Shown: positions 16,705 through 26,012, counted from the first letter of the stretch. The stretch is 45,209 nucleotides of DNA from an uncultured Alphaproteobacteria bacterium (GCA_902531755.1 CACAFI010000011.1:1-45209), one strand, 5' to 3'. Numbers and translations: made by a program. Notes: a model not told the origin generated them from the sequence alone.

Positions 16705-19179
16705 ATGACGAATGTCGTAATTGTAGAGTCACCAGCAAAAGCAAAAACAATAAACAAGTATTTGGGAAGCCAATACAAGGTTCTTGCTTCCTATGGGCAT
16801 GTTAGAAATTTACCCAAAAAGAATGGCTCCATTGATGTTGAAAATGATTTTCAACCTAAATGGGAGATCGATACAAAAAGCAAAAAGCATATAGATGAGA
16901 TTGTTAAAGCACTGAAGTCTAGTTCAAAACTTATATTAGCAACCGACCCTGACAGAGAAGGTGAAGCCATTTCATGGCATATTCTTGAAATATTGAAAAA
17001 TAAAAAAGCACTTAAAGCAGGTATGTCTGTAGAGAGAGTTGTATTCAATGCAATTACAAAAAATGCCATTTTATCCGCTATTGAAAGTCCCAGAGAAATA
17101 GACACAGATTTAGTTGAGGCATATCTTGCAAGAAATTCATTGGATTATCTTATGGGTTTTAATATTTCTCCAGTGCTTTGGCAAAGGCTCAGAGGAGCTG
17201 CGAAATCAGCTGGTCGGGTTCAGTCACCCGCGTTAAGACTCGTCGTTGACAGAGAAATTGAAATAGAAAAATTCAAAACGGAAGAATATTGGACTATCTC
17301 TGCTGATTTTAAAGACGAAAATAATAACGTAATTCGGGCCAACCTCGCTCTGTTGAACGATGAAAAAGTTGAGAAGTTTTCATTCAAGGACTCTGATACA
17401 ACAAACATAACCTCGAGTGAGCTCGAGCAGAAAGAATATCACGTAACTTCTGTAACTAGTCAAAAAAGAAATCGAAATCCCTATGCTCCTTTTACCACAT
17501 CCACATTACAACAAAGCGCCAGTACAAATTTAAAAATTAGTCCTCGGGACGTGATGTCAACCGCTCAGAAACTTTATGAGGCTGGGCTGATCACGTATAT
17601 GCGTACAGATGGAATTGAAATGGCTCCTGAGGGCATAACTAGTGCAAGAAAGCAAATTTCTAATTCTTTAGGTGAACATTATTTGCCTGAAAAACCACGA
17701 GTGTTCAAAAATAAAGCAAAGAATGCGCAAGAAGCGCATGAGTGTATCAGACCCACGGATTTTTCTAAAACACCCGAAAACGCAAAAAATTTAAATAAGT
17801 CTGAATTGGACTTATACGCATTGATATGGAAAAGAGCCTTGGCTTCTCAAGCCCGAGCAGCAGAGGTGTTGCAGACAACAGTTTTAATCTCTTCCTTCTG
17901 CAATAGCGCTCAATTTAGGCTATCGGGACAGGTGGTGACATTCGAAGGGCATCTAAAAATATTTCAAGATACGAAGAAAGAAGATGATGAAAAAAGGATC
18001 CCAGACATTAGGGAAAAATCTAAGTTGAAACTGGAACAAATTAATAAAGAACAACACTTCACTGAACCACCGCCAAGATTTAATGAAGCTTCATTGATCA
18101 AGCGTCTTGAAGAAGAGGGCATAGGAAGGCCTTCTACATACGCATCGATTATATCGAAAATACAAGAAAGAAATTATGTAAAAAAAGAGAAAAACAGGCT
18201 TGTGCCCGAAGATACTGGTCGACTTTTAAATTTTTTTCTTGAGGCATATTTTAACAAATACATTGAGTATAACTATACAGCTAAGCTAGAAGAAAACCTC
18301 GACGATATTTCCAGTGGTGAAAAGCATTGGAAAGATGTAATCAAAGGTTTCTGGGAGGAGTTATCTCAATCTGTGGAATATGCGATGAGCTTTAGTATTA
18401 CTGAAGTTCTGGATAACTTGAATATAAAATTAGCCGACTATTTGTTCGATGACGGAACTGGAAAAATACAGAAAAGCTGTTCCGCATGCAATGATGGTGA
18501 GCTTGGGATAAAGTTGTCCAAGACAGGTGCATTTATCGGGTGTTCAACATATCCCGAATGCAAGTATTCAAGACCTTTAAACTCTAGCTTGAATCAGAGT
18601 TCATCTGAGGTAATAGGTCAAGAAGGACCGTTAGGTCAAGATAGCAATGGTAACGATATATTTATAAAAAATGGACGTTATGGACCATATCTTGAGATTG
18701 CTCTTGATGGCTTAGAAAAACCAAAAAGAGCTGCAATCCCCAAGCACTATACAATCGAAGAGCTTACAATTGAGAGAGCAAGACAATTATTAGAGCTACC
18801 TAGAAACTTAGGGTCACATCCTGAAGATCAGTCTGAAGTTATTGCTGCTATAGGCCCTTATGGTCCATATATTAAACACGGACGAACTTATGCAAACATT
18901 AAGGATTTTGAAGAAATCTTTTCAATTGGCATGAACAGAGCTGTTGAATTATTAGTCGAATCAGCAGAAAAGAAAAATAATAAGGGTGGAAGAGCGGGCA
19001 GGGAGCTGAAAGTGTTAGGTTCTCATCCAGAAGGCGGGGAAGTAAAAATTATGTCAGGTCGCTACGGTGATTACATAAAATGGAATAAAATCAATGTGAC
19101 TATACCGAAGGAAAAGTCGATTCAAACAGTCACTCTCGAAGAGAGTATTGCTTTGATAGATGAAAAAAGAAAAAAATAA
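16705..19179 (+). CDS. topA: DNA topoisomerase I
   Basis: Type IA topoisomerase that relaxes negative supercoils. The Toprim domain starts with VESPAKAKTINKYLG and contains DPDREGEAISWHI. The active-site tyrosine is Y298 in GLITYMRTDG. After the gate domains, a zinc-ribbon (CSACNDGELGIKLS...CSTYPECKYSR, four cysteines around 590-620) is followed by GRYGPY/GPYGPYIKHG/GRYGDYIKW topo-C repeats. Length 824 is normal. The ATG is preceded by TTAGGA. The 3' end includes an A7 run that also affects the following rnr gene. Confidence 0.97.
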   Translation: MTNVVIVESPAKAKTINKYLGSQYKVLASYGHVRNLPKKNGSIDVENDFQPKWEIDTKSKKHIDEIVKALKSSSKLILATDPDREGEAISWHILEILKNKKALKAGMSVERVVFNAITKNAILSAIESPREIDTDLVEAYLARNSLDYLMGFNISPVLWQRLRGAAKSAGRVQSPALRLVVDREIEIEKFKTEEYWTISADFKDENNNVIRANLALLNDEKVEKFSFKDSDTTNITSSELEQKEYHVTSVTSQKRNRNPYAPFTTSTLQQSASTNLKISPRDVMSTAQKLYEAGLITYMRTDGIEMAPEGITSARKQISNSLGEHYLPEKPRVFKNKAKNAQEAHECIRPTDFSKTPENAKNLNKSELDLYALIWKRALASQARAAEVLQTTVLISSFCNSAQFRLSGQVVTFEGHLKIFQDTKKEDDEKRIPDIREKSKLKLEQINKEQHFTEPPPRFNEASLIKRLEEEGIGRPSTYASIISKIQERNYVKKEKNRLVPEDTGRLLNFFLEAYFNKYIEYNYTAKLEENLDDISSGEKHWKDVIKGFWEELSQSVEYAMSFSITEVLDNLNIKLADYLFDDGTGKIQKSCSACNDGELGIKLSKTGAFIGCSTYPECKYSRPLNSSLNQSSSEVIGQEGPLGQDSNGNDIFIKNGRYGPYLEIALDGLEKPKRAAIPKHYTIEELTIERARQLLELPRNLGSHPEDQSEVIAAIGPYGPYIKHGRTYANIKDFEEIFSIGMNRAVELLVESAEKKNNKGGRAGRELKVLGSHPEGGEVKIMSGRYGDYIKWNKINVTIPKEKSIQTVTLEESIALIDEKRKK

Positions 19180-19286
19180 TTATCAAGCCTTTAGAACATA
19201 ACTCGAGAAAGATCCTTGCAATCACAAACATAAGCTATGACGAAATAATCACGCTTAGTGGTTCCAATGGTGTTTCAACACTAGAT

Positions 19287-21086
19287 TTGTTTTGCAGCGC
19301 TTCAGGCAAAAATAACCTGAATATTGGTGACCTGGTGGTGGCTTCGATTAAGTTTCCAAAAGAACAAAGTCATGAGGTATCAATTTTAAAAAGAATAAAA
19401 TATCCAAAGAACTATATATTCGCTGTGTATTTTCATGATCAAACGGGCGCGAAATTAGGTTTATTTTCAAATAAAGGGGATAAACCACTTAGTGTACTTC
19501 CACTAAAAATGGGAGAAAATTTAGACCAAAAATTTGGATATTTTGCGATAGCGAGCCCTTCAAAATATCCCAAGAAATTTAAAATACACGATTTTCATAT
19601 TTTTGGCTCTATTAATTGTCCAAGTAGCTTTTCAAAAATAGCAGCGATCGAATGGAACCTGAGACAGTATTTTCCTAGAAAAATACTTAATGAAGCAAAA
19701 AAAATGTTTGAAAATTATAGAATTTCCAAAAATGAACATCAAATATCCAAACCCTTTATTACTATAGACCCAGATGATGCGAAGGATTTAGATGATGCTA
19801 TTTGTATAGAGGCAGATAATTCAAAGAATAATCCAGGAGGCATAGTTTTATATGTTGGCATTGCAGATGTGTCATTTTTTGTCAAACCGAACTCTATTAT
19901 TGATAGAGAGGCTTTGAAAAGAGGAAACTCAACATATTTTCCCGATAAAGTTATCCCCATGCTCCCAGAAGATTTGAGTAATAGTCTCTGTTCGTTAAAG
20001 GAAAACTCACCGAAGAAAGCAGTAGTAGTCAAAATGCACCTAGATCATAAAGGTTGCAAAATAAAGCATGAATTTATCAGAGGCATCATTACTGTAAAAA
20101 AAAATTACTCGTATGAAAATTTTGAAGCCTATTTATCAGATTGCGAAACAAAAAAAAAATACAGTGGATATAAGAGAGCATTAAATATTCTAAAGCAATC
20201 GCCACATTTAAAAAATCGCTTAAATTTAAATTTGGCTGAGAAAAAAGTTTCAATTTCTTCTGAGGGTTACCCCACAAACGTTTTTGAAAAGAACAGTCTA
20301 AGAAGCAACGAACTTATTGAAATGATGATGATACTTGCAAACCTCTGCGTGTCACAAGCCCTTAGTAAATCCATTACAAAATACCTTTCTCGATACCATG
20401 AAACGCCTGACAAACATGCTTTAAAAGACTTAAACATTTTTATGAGTTTAAATGATTTTGCAACAATTAGAGAAAAACAAGTGACTTCGAATTCATTCAA
20501 TGAGTTATTAAAACACTGCAAATATCACGAGAAAAAAAAGTTGTTAAGCAACGCTGTGTTGAGGATATTACCAAAAGCAAAATACTCTGATGTAGAAACT
20601 GGCCATTTTGGACTTAACCTGCCGTTATATTGCCATTTTACATCTCCAATAAGAAGATATGCAGATCTTACCGTACACCGCTCATTGGCTTTCGCTCTAA
20701 AATGGGAAATGGATGATTTAGATTTTATGGAGGATCATAAGGCAATTTGCCAAATCATTAACGAATCTGAAAAAAAATCGGTTGGAGCCGAGCGAGAGAG
20801 TTTAGATCGCTATTCAGCCCTATTCATGTCTAACCACATTGATGATTACTTCGATGGTATAGTTTCAGGTGCCTCCAGATTCTGTATTTTTATTAAACTA
20901 AAAAAATTCCCAATTGAAGGTGTATTATTAAAAAAATATTTAGATTTCAAGCAACAAAAAAAAAGATCTTCATTTAAGTACGAAAAAAATAAAACGAGAG
21001 ATAAGGGGCTATCTACTGGAGATGAAGTTCGGGTAAAGTTAGTATCAGCAACTCCATATAATGGATCGATCACCTTTTCGCTTTAA
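19287..21086 (+). CDS. rnr: Ribonuclease R (start uncertain)
   Basis: Processive 3'-5' exoribonuclease of the RNase II/R family. The catalytic Asp cluster is in TIDPDDAKDLDDAICIE (about residue 160), and the signature HFTSPIRRYADLTVHRSL lies near 450. A C-terminal S1-like domain follows and there is no basic tail. The first allowed start, TTG at 19287, has no ribosome binding site, and the same frame is open and protein-like back to 19164 (for example KILAITNISYDEIITLSG). Removing one A from the A7 run 19170-19176 would join it to an ATG at 19160. It is shorter than typical RNase R (over 700 residues), with no N-terminal winged helix visible. The 3' end converges with zapE and overlaps it by 4 bases. 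Confidence 0.88.
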   Translation: MFCSASGKNNLNIGDLVVASIKFPKEQSHEVSILKRIKYPKNYIFAVYFHDQTGAKLGLFSNKGDKPLSVLPLKMGENLDQKFGYFAIASPSKYPKKFKIHDFHIFGSINCPSSFSKIAAIEWNLRQYFPRKILNEAKKMFENYRISKNEHQISKPFITIDPDDAKDLDDAICIEADNSKNNPGGIVLYVGIADVSFFVKPNSIIDREALKRGNSTYFPDKVIPMLPEDLSNSLCSLKENSPKKAVVVKMHLDHKGCKIKHEFIRGIITVKKNYSYENFEAYLSDCETKKKYSGYKRALNILKQSPHLKNRLNLNLAEKKVSISSEGYPTNVFEKNSLRSNELIEMMMILANLCVSQALSKSITKYLSRYHETPDKHALKDLNIFMSLNDFATIREKQVTSNSFNELLKHCKYHEKKKLLSNAVLRILPKAKYSDVETGHFGLNLPLYCHFTSPIRRYADLTVHRSLAFALKWEMDDLDFMEDHKAICQIINESEKKSVGAERESLDRYSALFMSNHIDDYFDGIVSGASRFCIFIKLKKFPIEGVLLKKYLDFKQQKKRSSFKYEKNKTRDKGLSTGDEVRVKLVSATPYNGSITFSL

Positions 21087-22198
21087 CAAGTTTTCTCTCT
21101 TTTGGGCCAATTGTTAGATTGCATTTCAAAAAGCCTAGAAACGGTCCTTTGAAATTCAAAACTATTTTTTCCATCAGTATATAATTTCTCTGGAGGCACC
21201 TCAGCTCTACAAAGAATTTCTACTTCTTTATCATAAACACTGTCGATTAGATTAATAAATCTTTTTGCGCTATCATCTCCACCATTCGATAAGTCTGGAA
21301 TTTCATCCAAAAACAATAATCTGAGATGGCTTACTATTTCTAAATAATCTATAGCACTCAGAGGAATCGAACAAACTTCGTTGAATGTCAACAAGCCCAC
21401 ACCGCTCTCGAACCTTTCCATTCTGAATTCACGGCTGTTCATTTGTATCGTTATCCCGGCGCCTCGATAAAGATTAAATTGTGATATAAGGTCAGCGAAT
21501 TGGCTTGTTTCTTGAGATGAAGTGCTTAAAAAATATTTCTTCTTACCAGCAATTTTTATCTTTCTATAGTCAACATCCGCCGATAATTTTACTACATTCA
21601 AGCTCGATACTATGATATCAATAAAGGGCAAAAATAACTTTCTATTTAAACCATCTTTATAAAGATCATTAGGATGTCTATTCGATGTTGTTATGATGAT
21701 TAATTTCTTTCTTAGGAATTCCTCGAAGACCCTTCCTACTATCATTGCATCTGCTACATCAGTTATCTGCATTTCATCTAAACAAAGTACTTGAATGTCT
21801 TTTATGTACTCTGAAGCTACCGATTTTATTGGATCTCTTATATTGTTTTCTCTAGCAATTTTTATGAGTTGATGCAGTCGCTTCATAAATTCATGAAAAT
21901 GTATTCTCTTCTTTCCCTTTATGTCCAAGTGGTTGAAAAAAAGATCCATCAGCATTGATTTTCCTATGCCAACACCCCCATAAATATACACACCCGCTTT
22001 TTCCTCAGTAGACTTAGTCGAAAAAAACTTTGAAAACATTTTCCTAGTTGTTGTCTGTTTCAGCTCAATACTGTTCTCCAATTCCTTTTTCAATGCTTCA
22101 AGATCAGATACAAGTTTTTCTTGCGATTTATTTTTCTCAATTTCATTGCTTGAGATCATCTTATTATAAATATTTAGAAGTGATTGCTCATCATTCAT
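21083..22198 (-). CDS. zapE: Cell division protein ZapE (AFG1-like ATPase)
   Basis: AAA-family ATPase of the AFG1/ZapE group; in E. coli ZapE acts at the division ring, and mitochondrial relatives help turn over respiratory-chain subunits. Walker A is GGVGIGKS and Walker B is VLCLDEMQ, with the family segments VYIYGGVGIGKSMLMDLFF, HFHEFM and TSNRHPNDLYKDGL. I use the ATG at 22198, preceded by GAAGAAG, over the TTG at 22228 that would lie 30 bases further inside trhO. It overlaps the trhO stop by 8 bases (ATGAATGA). Length 371. Confidence 0.93.
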   Translation of the reverse strand: MNDEQSLLNIYNKMISSNEIEKNKSQEKLVSDLEALKKELENSIELKQTTTRKMFSKFFSTKSTEEKAGVYIYGGVGIGKSMLMDLFFNHLDIKGKKRIHFHEFMKRLHQLIKIARENNIRDPIKSVASEYIKDIQVLCLDEMQITDVADAMIVGRVFEEFLRKKLIIITTSNRHPNDLYKDGLNRKLFLPFIDIIVSSLNVVKLSADVDYRKIKIAGKKKYFLSTSSQETSQFADLISQFNLYRGAGITIQMNSREFRMERFESGVGLLTFNEVCSIPLSAIDYLEIVSHLRLLFLDEIPDLSNGGDDSAKRFINLIDSVYDKEVEILCRAEVPPEKLYTDGKNSFEFQRTVSRLFEMQSNNWPKREKTC

Positions 22199-23093
22199 TT
22201 TTACTTCTTCTATCTTTAAGTAGCTCAATTTGCTTTTTTCGTTCTCTCAGAGATGAAATCTTTTTATCTGTTTTAGTACCAAAACACTTGTGGCAAGAAA
22301 TCCCTTTCTCATAATGCTCATGGTTCTTATCAATCAATCTCAAAGGACTTCTACATGCGTGACATAACTCATAGTCACCTGGTTCAAGATGAGTATTAAC
22401 AGTCACCCGTTGGTCAAAAACGAAGCAATCACCTTTCCATTTTGATGTAGGCAAATTTCCAACTTTGTCGAAATAATTCAATATACCGCCCTTTAAATGA
22501 TAAACTTCCTCTACTCCTTCAGCTTTTAGAAAACTAGTTGCCTTTTCACACCTTATTCCACCAGTACAAAACATTGCTATTTTTTTATTTTTGAGGGCTT
22601 TACTTTTATCTTTCCACCATCTTGAAAACTGATGAAAACTGATTGTCTTAGGATTTACACTTCCCTCAAATGTACCTAATTTGACCTCAAAGTCATTTCT
22701 AGTGTCGATAGTGATGACTTCTTTTTCAGAAATGAAAGCATCCCACTTTTCTGGTTCGATGTAGGTTCCCACAATCGCTGCAGGGTCAATTTCAGGAAGC
22801 CCCAACGTGACAATTTCCTTTTTTACTTTAACGCTCAATTTCTTGAAAACATTTGAGTCTGCAATATTTTCTTTGAACTCAGGTTCCGCTAACTTGAAAT
22901 TCTGACATAGAAAGCTCTTCACCTTTTCAGACTTATCTTTATCTAAAGAACACATTCCGTTAATACCCTCATTACCGAGTATTATTGTCCCGACAGTTGA
23001 GTGCTCTTTGAGGAAGGATGTTAGTTTTTCCTTTTCTTCCTGCGGATTCTGTAAATTCACAAACTTATAGAATGCTAGTACGGTTTTAGTCAT
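22191..23093 (-). CDS. trhO: tRNA uridine(34) hydroxylase (rhodanese-like)
   Basis: TrhO/YceA family enzyme that hydroxylates the wobble uridine to 5-hydroxyuridine. The rhodanese domain carries the active-site loop CTGGIRCEK with C176 and C182. N-terminal residues 1-95 form the acylphosphatase-like domain of the family (LGNEGINGMCS). Two C-terminal cysteine pairs (CHAC and CHKC) look like a small zinc site. Length 300 is normal. It is divergent from ffh across 134 bases. Confidence 0.93.
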   Translation of the reverse strand: MTKTVLAFYKFVNLQNPQEEKEKLTSFLKEHSTVGTIILGNEGINGMCSLDKDKSEKVKSFLCQNFKLAEPEFKENIADSNVFKKLSVKVKKEIVTLGLPEIDPAAIVGTYIEPEKWDAFISEKEVITIDTRNDFEVKLGTFEGSVNPKTISFHQFSRWWKDKSKALKNKKIAMFCTGGIRCEKATSFLKAEGVEEVYHLKGGILNYFDKVGNLPTSKWKGDCFVFDQRVTVNTHLEPGDYELCHACRSPLRLIDKNHEHYEKGISCHKCFGTKTDKKISSLRERKKQIELLKDRRSKNE

Positions 23094-23227
23094 ATTCGTC
23101 CTAGTGAAACCAAGTTAGCCAATCACATTTTACTGACAAACAAGGGTTTTCTTTTATTAACATTTATTTTATTGTATCGAAACGCTAATTACTGTTAATT
23201 ACTTAGTCAACCAATAAGTAGGTATTA
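23094..23227. promoter_or_regulatory. Divergent promoter region trhO/ffh with a short direct repeat
   Basis: AT-rich 134-base gap. TAATTACT occurs twice at 23186-23193 and 23196-23203, ten bases apart on the same helix face and 25 bases before the ffh ATG. AGTAGG upstream of the ATG is the probable ribosome binding site. No convincing -35/-10 pair stands out. Confidence 0.35.
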
Positions 23228-24682
23228 ATGTTTGAAACTTTATCACAAGGGTTCTCCAACGCCCTAGAAAAGCTTACTAAGCAAGGGGTACTCAGAGAGG
23301 ATGAGATATCAACTGCATTGCGCGAAGTCAGGATGGCTTTGTTAGAAGCCGATGTGACTTTGGAGATAACTAAAAGATTCATAAAATCAGTTGGAGAAAA
23401 AGCAAGAGGGCAAGCTGTCACTAAATCGGTTACTCCTGGTCAACAAGTCATTAAAATCGTGCATGACGAATTAATAAAGGTATTAGAGGGTCCTAGCGAG
23501 ACATCCAATGCTCTAAAAATTGATAATCCGCCTGCAACAATATTAATGGTAGGATTACAAGGCTCAGGAAAAACTACAACCTCAGCAAAACTAGCTTTAA
23601 GGTTACAAAACAGAGAAAAGAAAAAAGTTTTAATGGCTAGTTTAGACACCAGACGCCCCGCAGCTATGGAGCAGCTAGAGATATTGGGTAAAAGTAACTC
23701 CATAGACACTCTGCCAATAGTAAAGAATCAGTCTCCTGAGCAAATTACATCTAGAGCGGTTCAGCAAGCATCGTTAGGAGGATATGATGTCATTATCCTT
23801 GATTCCGCTGGAAGAATGCAAATAGACGATGAGCTAATGTCAGAAATCGAAAAGATTAAAGATTTAAGTAATCCTAATGAGACGCTGCTAATAGCTGATG
23901 GATTGACTGGTCAGGAGGCCGTCAATGTGGCTAGCGCTTTTAACCATCGACTAGATATTTCAGGGGTTGTCTTGACTAGAATGGATGGTGATGGAAGAGG
24001 GGGAGCAGCCCTCTCAATGGTTTCAACGATAGGAAAATCGATTAAATTTATAGGTACCGGTGAGAAAGTCGACGCATTAGAAGAATTTCATCCTGATCGT
24101 ATTGCCAGAAGAATTCTAGGAATGGGTGACATAGTTTCATTGGTTGAAAAGGCCTCTGAAACGTTGGAAGCCGAAAAAGCAGAGCGATCAATGCGCCGAT
24201 TCCAAAAAGGGTTGTTCAATATGAATGATTTGAAAAACCAGTTAGAGCAAATGCAGAAAATGGGTGGACTTAAGAGCTTGATGGGGATGATGCCTGGAAT
24301 GGGAAAGCTTACGAAGAATATAGATGATAAATCTCTTGATGACTCCTTGATAAAAAGGCAAATCGCCCTTATTCAGTCGATGACTAGAAAAGAACGATTG
24401 TTCCCTAATATGCTCCAAGCGAGTAGAAAGAAGAGAATATCTTTTGGTGCAGGGCTTGAGGTGGCTGAATTAAATAAATTAATTAAGATGCATAGGCAGA
24501 TGTCAGATATGATGAAAAGAATGGGAAAAATGGGAGGCAAAGGAATGTTGAAAAGCTTCATGCAGCAGATGTCAGGCAAGAGTGACAGTATAACACCTTC
24601 TTTGCCCGATGCCCAATTACTACAAAAGCAATTAGGATCAAAACTTCCAACAAATCTGTCTGGACTAAACTTCAAAAAATAA
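23228..24682 (+). CDS. ffh: Signal recognition particle protein Ffh
   Basis: GTPase that with 4.5S RNA targets membrane proteins to the translocon. The N domain (1-90) has the ALLEADVT motif. The G domain begins with GLQGSGKTTTSAKLA (about 107), followed by DTRRPAA, DSAGR, TRMDGD and the GTGEK region. The methionine-rich M domain (about 325-450) carries MPGMGK and a methionine-dense RNA/signal-binding segment. Length 484. The gene heads an operon with chorismate mutase and rpsP-rimM-trmD-rplS-rpmE. Confidence 0.97.
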   Translation: MFETLSQGFSNALEKLTKQGVLREDEISTALREVRMALLEADVTLEITKRFIKSVGEKARGQAVTKSVTPGQQVIKIVHDELIKVLEGPSETSNALKIDNPPATILMVGLQGSGKTTTSAKLALRLQNREKKKVLMASLDTRRPAAMEQLEILGKSNSIDTLPIVKNQSPEQITSRAVQQASLGGYDVIILDSAGRMQIDDELMSEIEKIKDLSNPNETLLIADGLTGQEAVNVASAFNHRLDISGVVLTRMDGDGRGGAALSMVSTIGKSIKFIGTGEKVDALEEFHPDRIARRILGMGDIVSLVEKASETLEAEKAERSMRRFQKGLFNMNDLKNQLEQMQKMGGLKSLMGMMPGMGKLTKNIDDKSLDDSLIKRQIALIQSMTRKERLFPNMLQASRKKRISFGAGLEVAELNKLIKMHRQMSDMMKRMGKMGGKGMLKSFMQQMSGKSDSITPSLPDAQLLQKQLGSKLPTNLSGLNFKK

Positions 24683-24686
24683 TCAA

Positions 24687-24995
24687 ATGAAAAAAAACAA
24701 AATTAATGTTGATTTATTGTTAAAAAATGAGAGAAGTACTATCGATAGGCTCGATGCAACGATAGTAAAAGCTCTAATAGAGAGATTTTCGATTACAAAG
24801 AGAATAGGATTAATAAAAGCTGAACACAACATTGAGCCGCATGATGAAAAAAGGGAAAAAACGCAGGTGAAAACACTTGAAAAGCTTATAGGAAATAGTG
24901 ATCTCGACAAAGAATTCATAGAGAATCTAATGAAACTGATTACAACAGAATCGAAGAAAAAACACGAGAAAATAAAGAAAGAAATAGGAGGATAA
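24687..24995 (+). CDS. Chorismate mutase (AroQ type)
   Basis: A 102-residue all-helical AroQ-type mutase that converts chorismate to prephenate for phenylalanine and tyrosine. The pattern is clear: an arginine-Ile-Asp-Leu-Asp start (STIDRLDATIVKALIERF), IGLIKAEH, DEKREK and a C-terminal helix with MKLITTES. It starts 4 bases after ffh. A monofunctional mutase between ffh and rpsP is common in alphaproteobacteria. Its 3' end (GGAGGATAAT) doubles as the ribosome binding site of rpsP. Confidence 0.9.
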   Translation: MKKNKINVDLLLKNERSTIDRLDATIVKALIERFSITKRIGLIKAEHNIEPHDEKREKTQVKTLEKLIGNSDLDKEFIENLMKLITTESKKKHEKIKKEIGG

Positions 24996-24998
24996 TTG

Positions 24999-25358
24999 AT
25001 GAGCATAAAAATACGACTAGCTAGGGCCGGTTCAAAAAAAAGACCATTTTACCGTGTCGTTGCCGCTGACAGTAGAATGCCTAGAGATGGAAGGTTTAAA
25101 GAAAAGTTAGGTACTTATAATCCCCTCCTGAAGAAAGACGATAATAATAGAGTAAATTTAGACCTAGATAGAATTAAGGAATGGTTATCCAAGGGAGCAC
25201 AAACAACTGATAGGATCAGCCGATTATTGGAAAATTTAGAAGTAGTTCCAAAAAAAATACGAAATAATCCTATCAAGGCAAAACCTAAAAAGGACGCTAA
25301 GGAAGCTCCTGCCGAGGAACCAAAAACTGAGGAAGCTCCTGCCGAGGAACCAAAATAA
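24999..25358 (+). CDS. rpsP: Ribosomal protein S16
   Basis: Small-subunit ribosomal protein; [21 protein letters not shown] and [14 protein letters not shown] are diagnostic. I use the ATG at 24999, preceded by GGAGG, rather than the TTG one codon earlier. The core ends near residue 85. The remaining tail of about 35 residues is lysine- then Glu/Pro/Ala-rich and carries a tandem duplication of EEAPAEEPK, matched by a 26-base DNA repeat with 30-base period. Length is 119 residues. Confidence 0.96.
   Translation: MSIKIRLARAGSKKRPFYRVVAADSRMPRDGRFKEKLGTYNPLLKKDDNNRVNLDLDRIKEWLSKGAQTTDRISRLLENLEVVPKKIRNNPIKAKPKKDAKEAPAEEPKTEEAPAEEPK
25300..25355 (+). repeat. Tandem repeat in the 3' end of rpsP
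   Basis: Two copies of a 26-base unit (25300-25325 and 25330-25355) with a 30-base period, identical base for base. It encodes the repeated acidic tail EAPAEEPK of S16. The identity at DNA level points to a recent duplication or slippage. Confidence 0.8.
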
Positions 25359-25363
25359 CAAAG

Positions 25364-25383
25364 AATGTTTGATAGGAAACATT
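25364..25383 (+). other. Short inverted repeat between rpsP and rimM
   Basis: AATGTTT (25364-25370) and AAACATT (25377-25383) can pair into a perfect 7-base stem with a 6-base loop, beginning six bases after the rpsP stop. It is AT-rich, so weak, and only TTTG follows, so it is not a standard terminator. It could be an mRNA processing or attenuation site within the operon. The surrounding 122-base gap is by far the largest inside the ffh-rpmE operon. Confidence 0.35.
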
Positions 25384-25480
25384 TGTATGCTTTAATGGAA
25401 AATCAACTTTTACCTAACCCTCTTTGTGCCTTTCAATCTTTTGATAATTAGATTGGTATTTAGATCTGACCGAGCACAAT

Positions 25481-25990
25481 TTGGATAACTTTATTACTGT
25501 CGGCAAAGTACTTAACTCTTATGGTTTGAGGGGCCAAATAAAGGTAGATGTTTATTTAGAGAACATAAAGTTTCTGCAAACCCAAAAGATTTTTTTTGTG
25601 GGTCATTCTCTAATTGAGACCAAAATCAATTTTTTAAAGCATTCGAAAAAATCAAAATGGATAGCAACAATTGCTGAAGCTAAAACTAAAGAACAAGCAG
25701 AAGGCCTGAAGGGTCAGCTTATTTTTCTTGAAAAAAAATTCCTTCCTACTTTAATGACTGACGAGTTTTATTATGAAGACCTTAAAGGGCTTCAAATAAA
25801 AATTGATGGCAGTTTACAAAAAGGTTTCGTATGCGATGTTTTTAATTTTGGTAGTGGAGATGTGCTAGAAGTTTCACTTGACGATAGAGAAGCAACAATA
25901 TACATCCCTTTCGATAGAGATAATGTAGGTAGAATAGACTTGGTGCATAGAACGATTATACTCACACCTATAAAGGGCTTACTTACCTGA
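25481..25990 (+). CDS. rimM: Ribosome maturation factor RimM
   Basis: 16S rRNA processing protein that binds S19 and matures the 30S head. VGKVLNSYGLRGQIKV is the family's N-terminal signature (G-x-x-x-x-x-x-G-L-x-G-x-x-K/R-V), and a PRC-barrel domain follows (EFYYEDLKGLQI... GDVLEVSLDD... IPFDRDNVGRIDL). The start is TTG at 25481 with a weak upstream GAG; no ATG lies in frame near it. Length 169 is normal. Confidence 0.94.
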   Translation: MDNFITVGKVLNSYGLRGQIKVDVYLENIKFLQTQKIFFVGHSLIETKINFLKHSKKSKWIATIAEAKTKEQAEGLKGQLIFLEKKFLPTLMTDEFYYEDLKGLQIKIDGSLQKGFVCDVFNFGSGDVLEVSLDDREATIYIPFDRDNVGRIDLVHRTIILTPIKGLLT

Positions 25991-26012
25991 GCTCAAATCA
26001 ATTGAATAGAAA

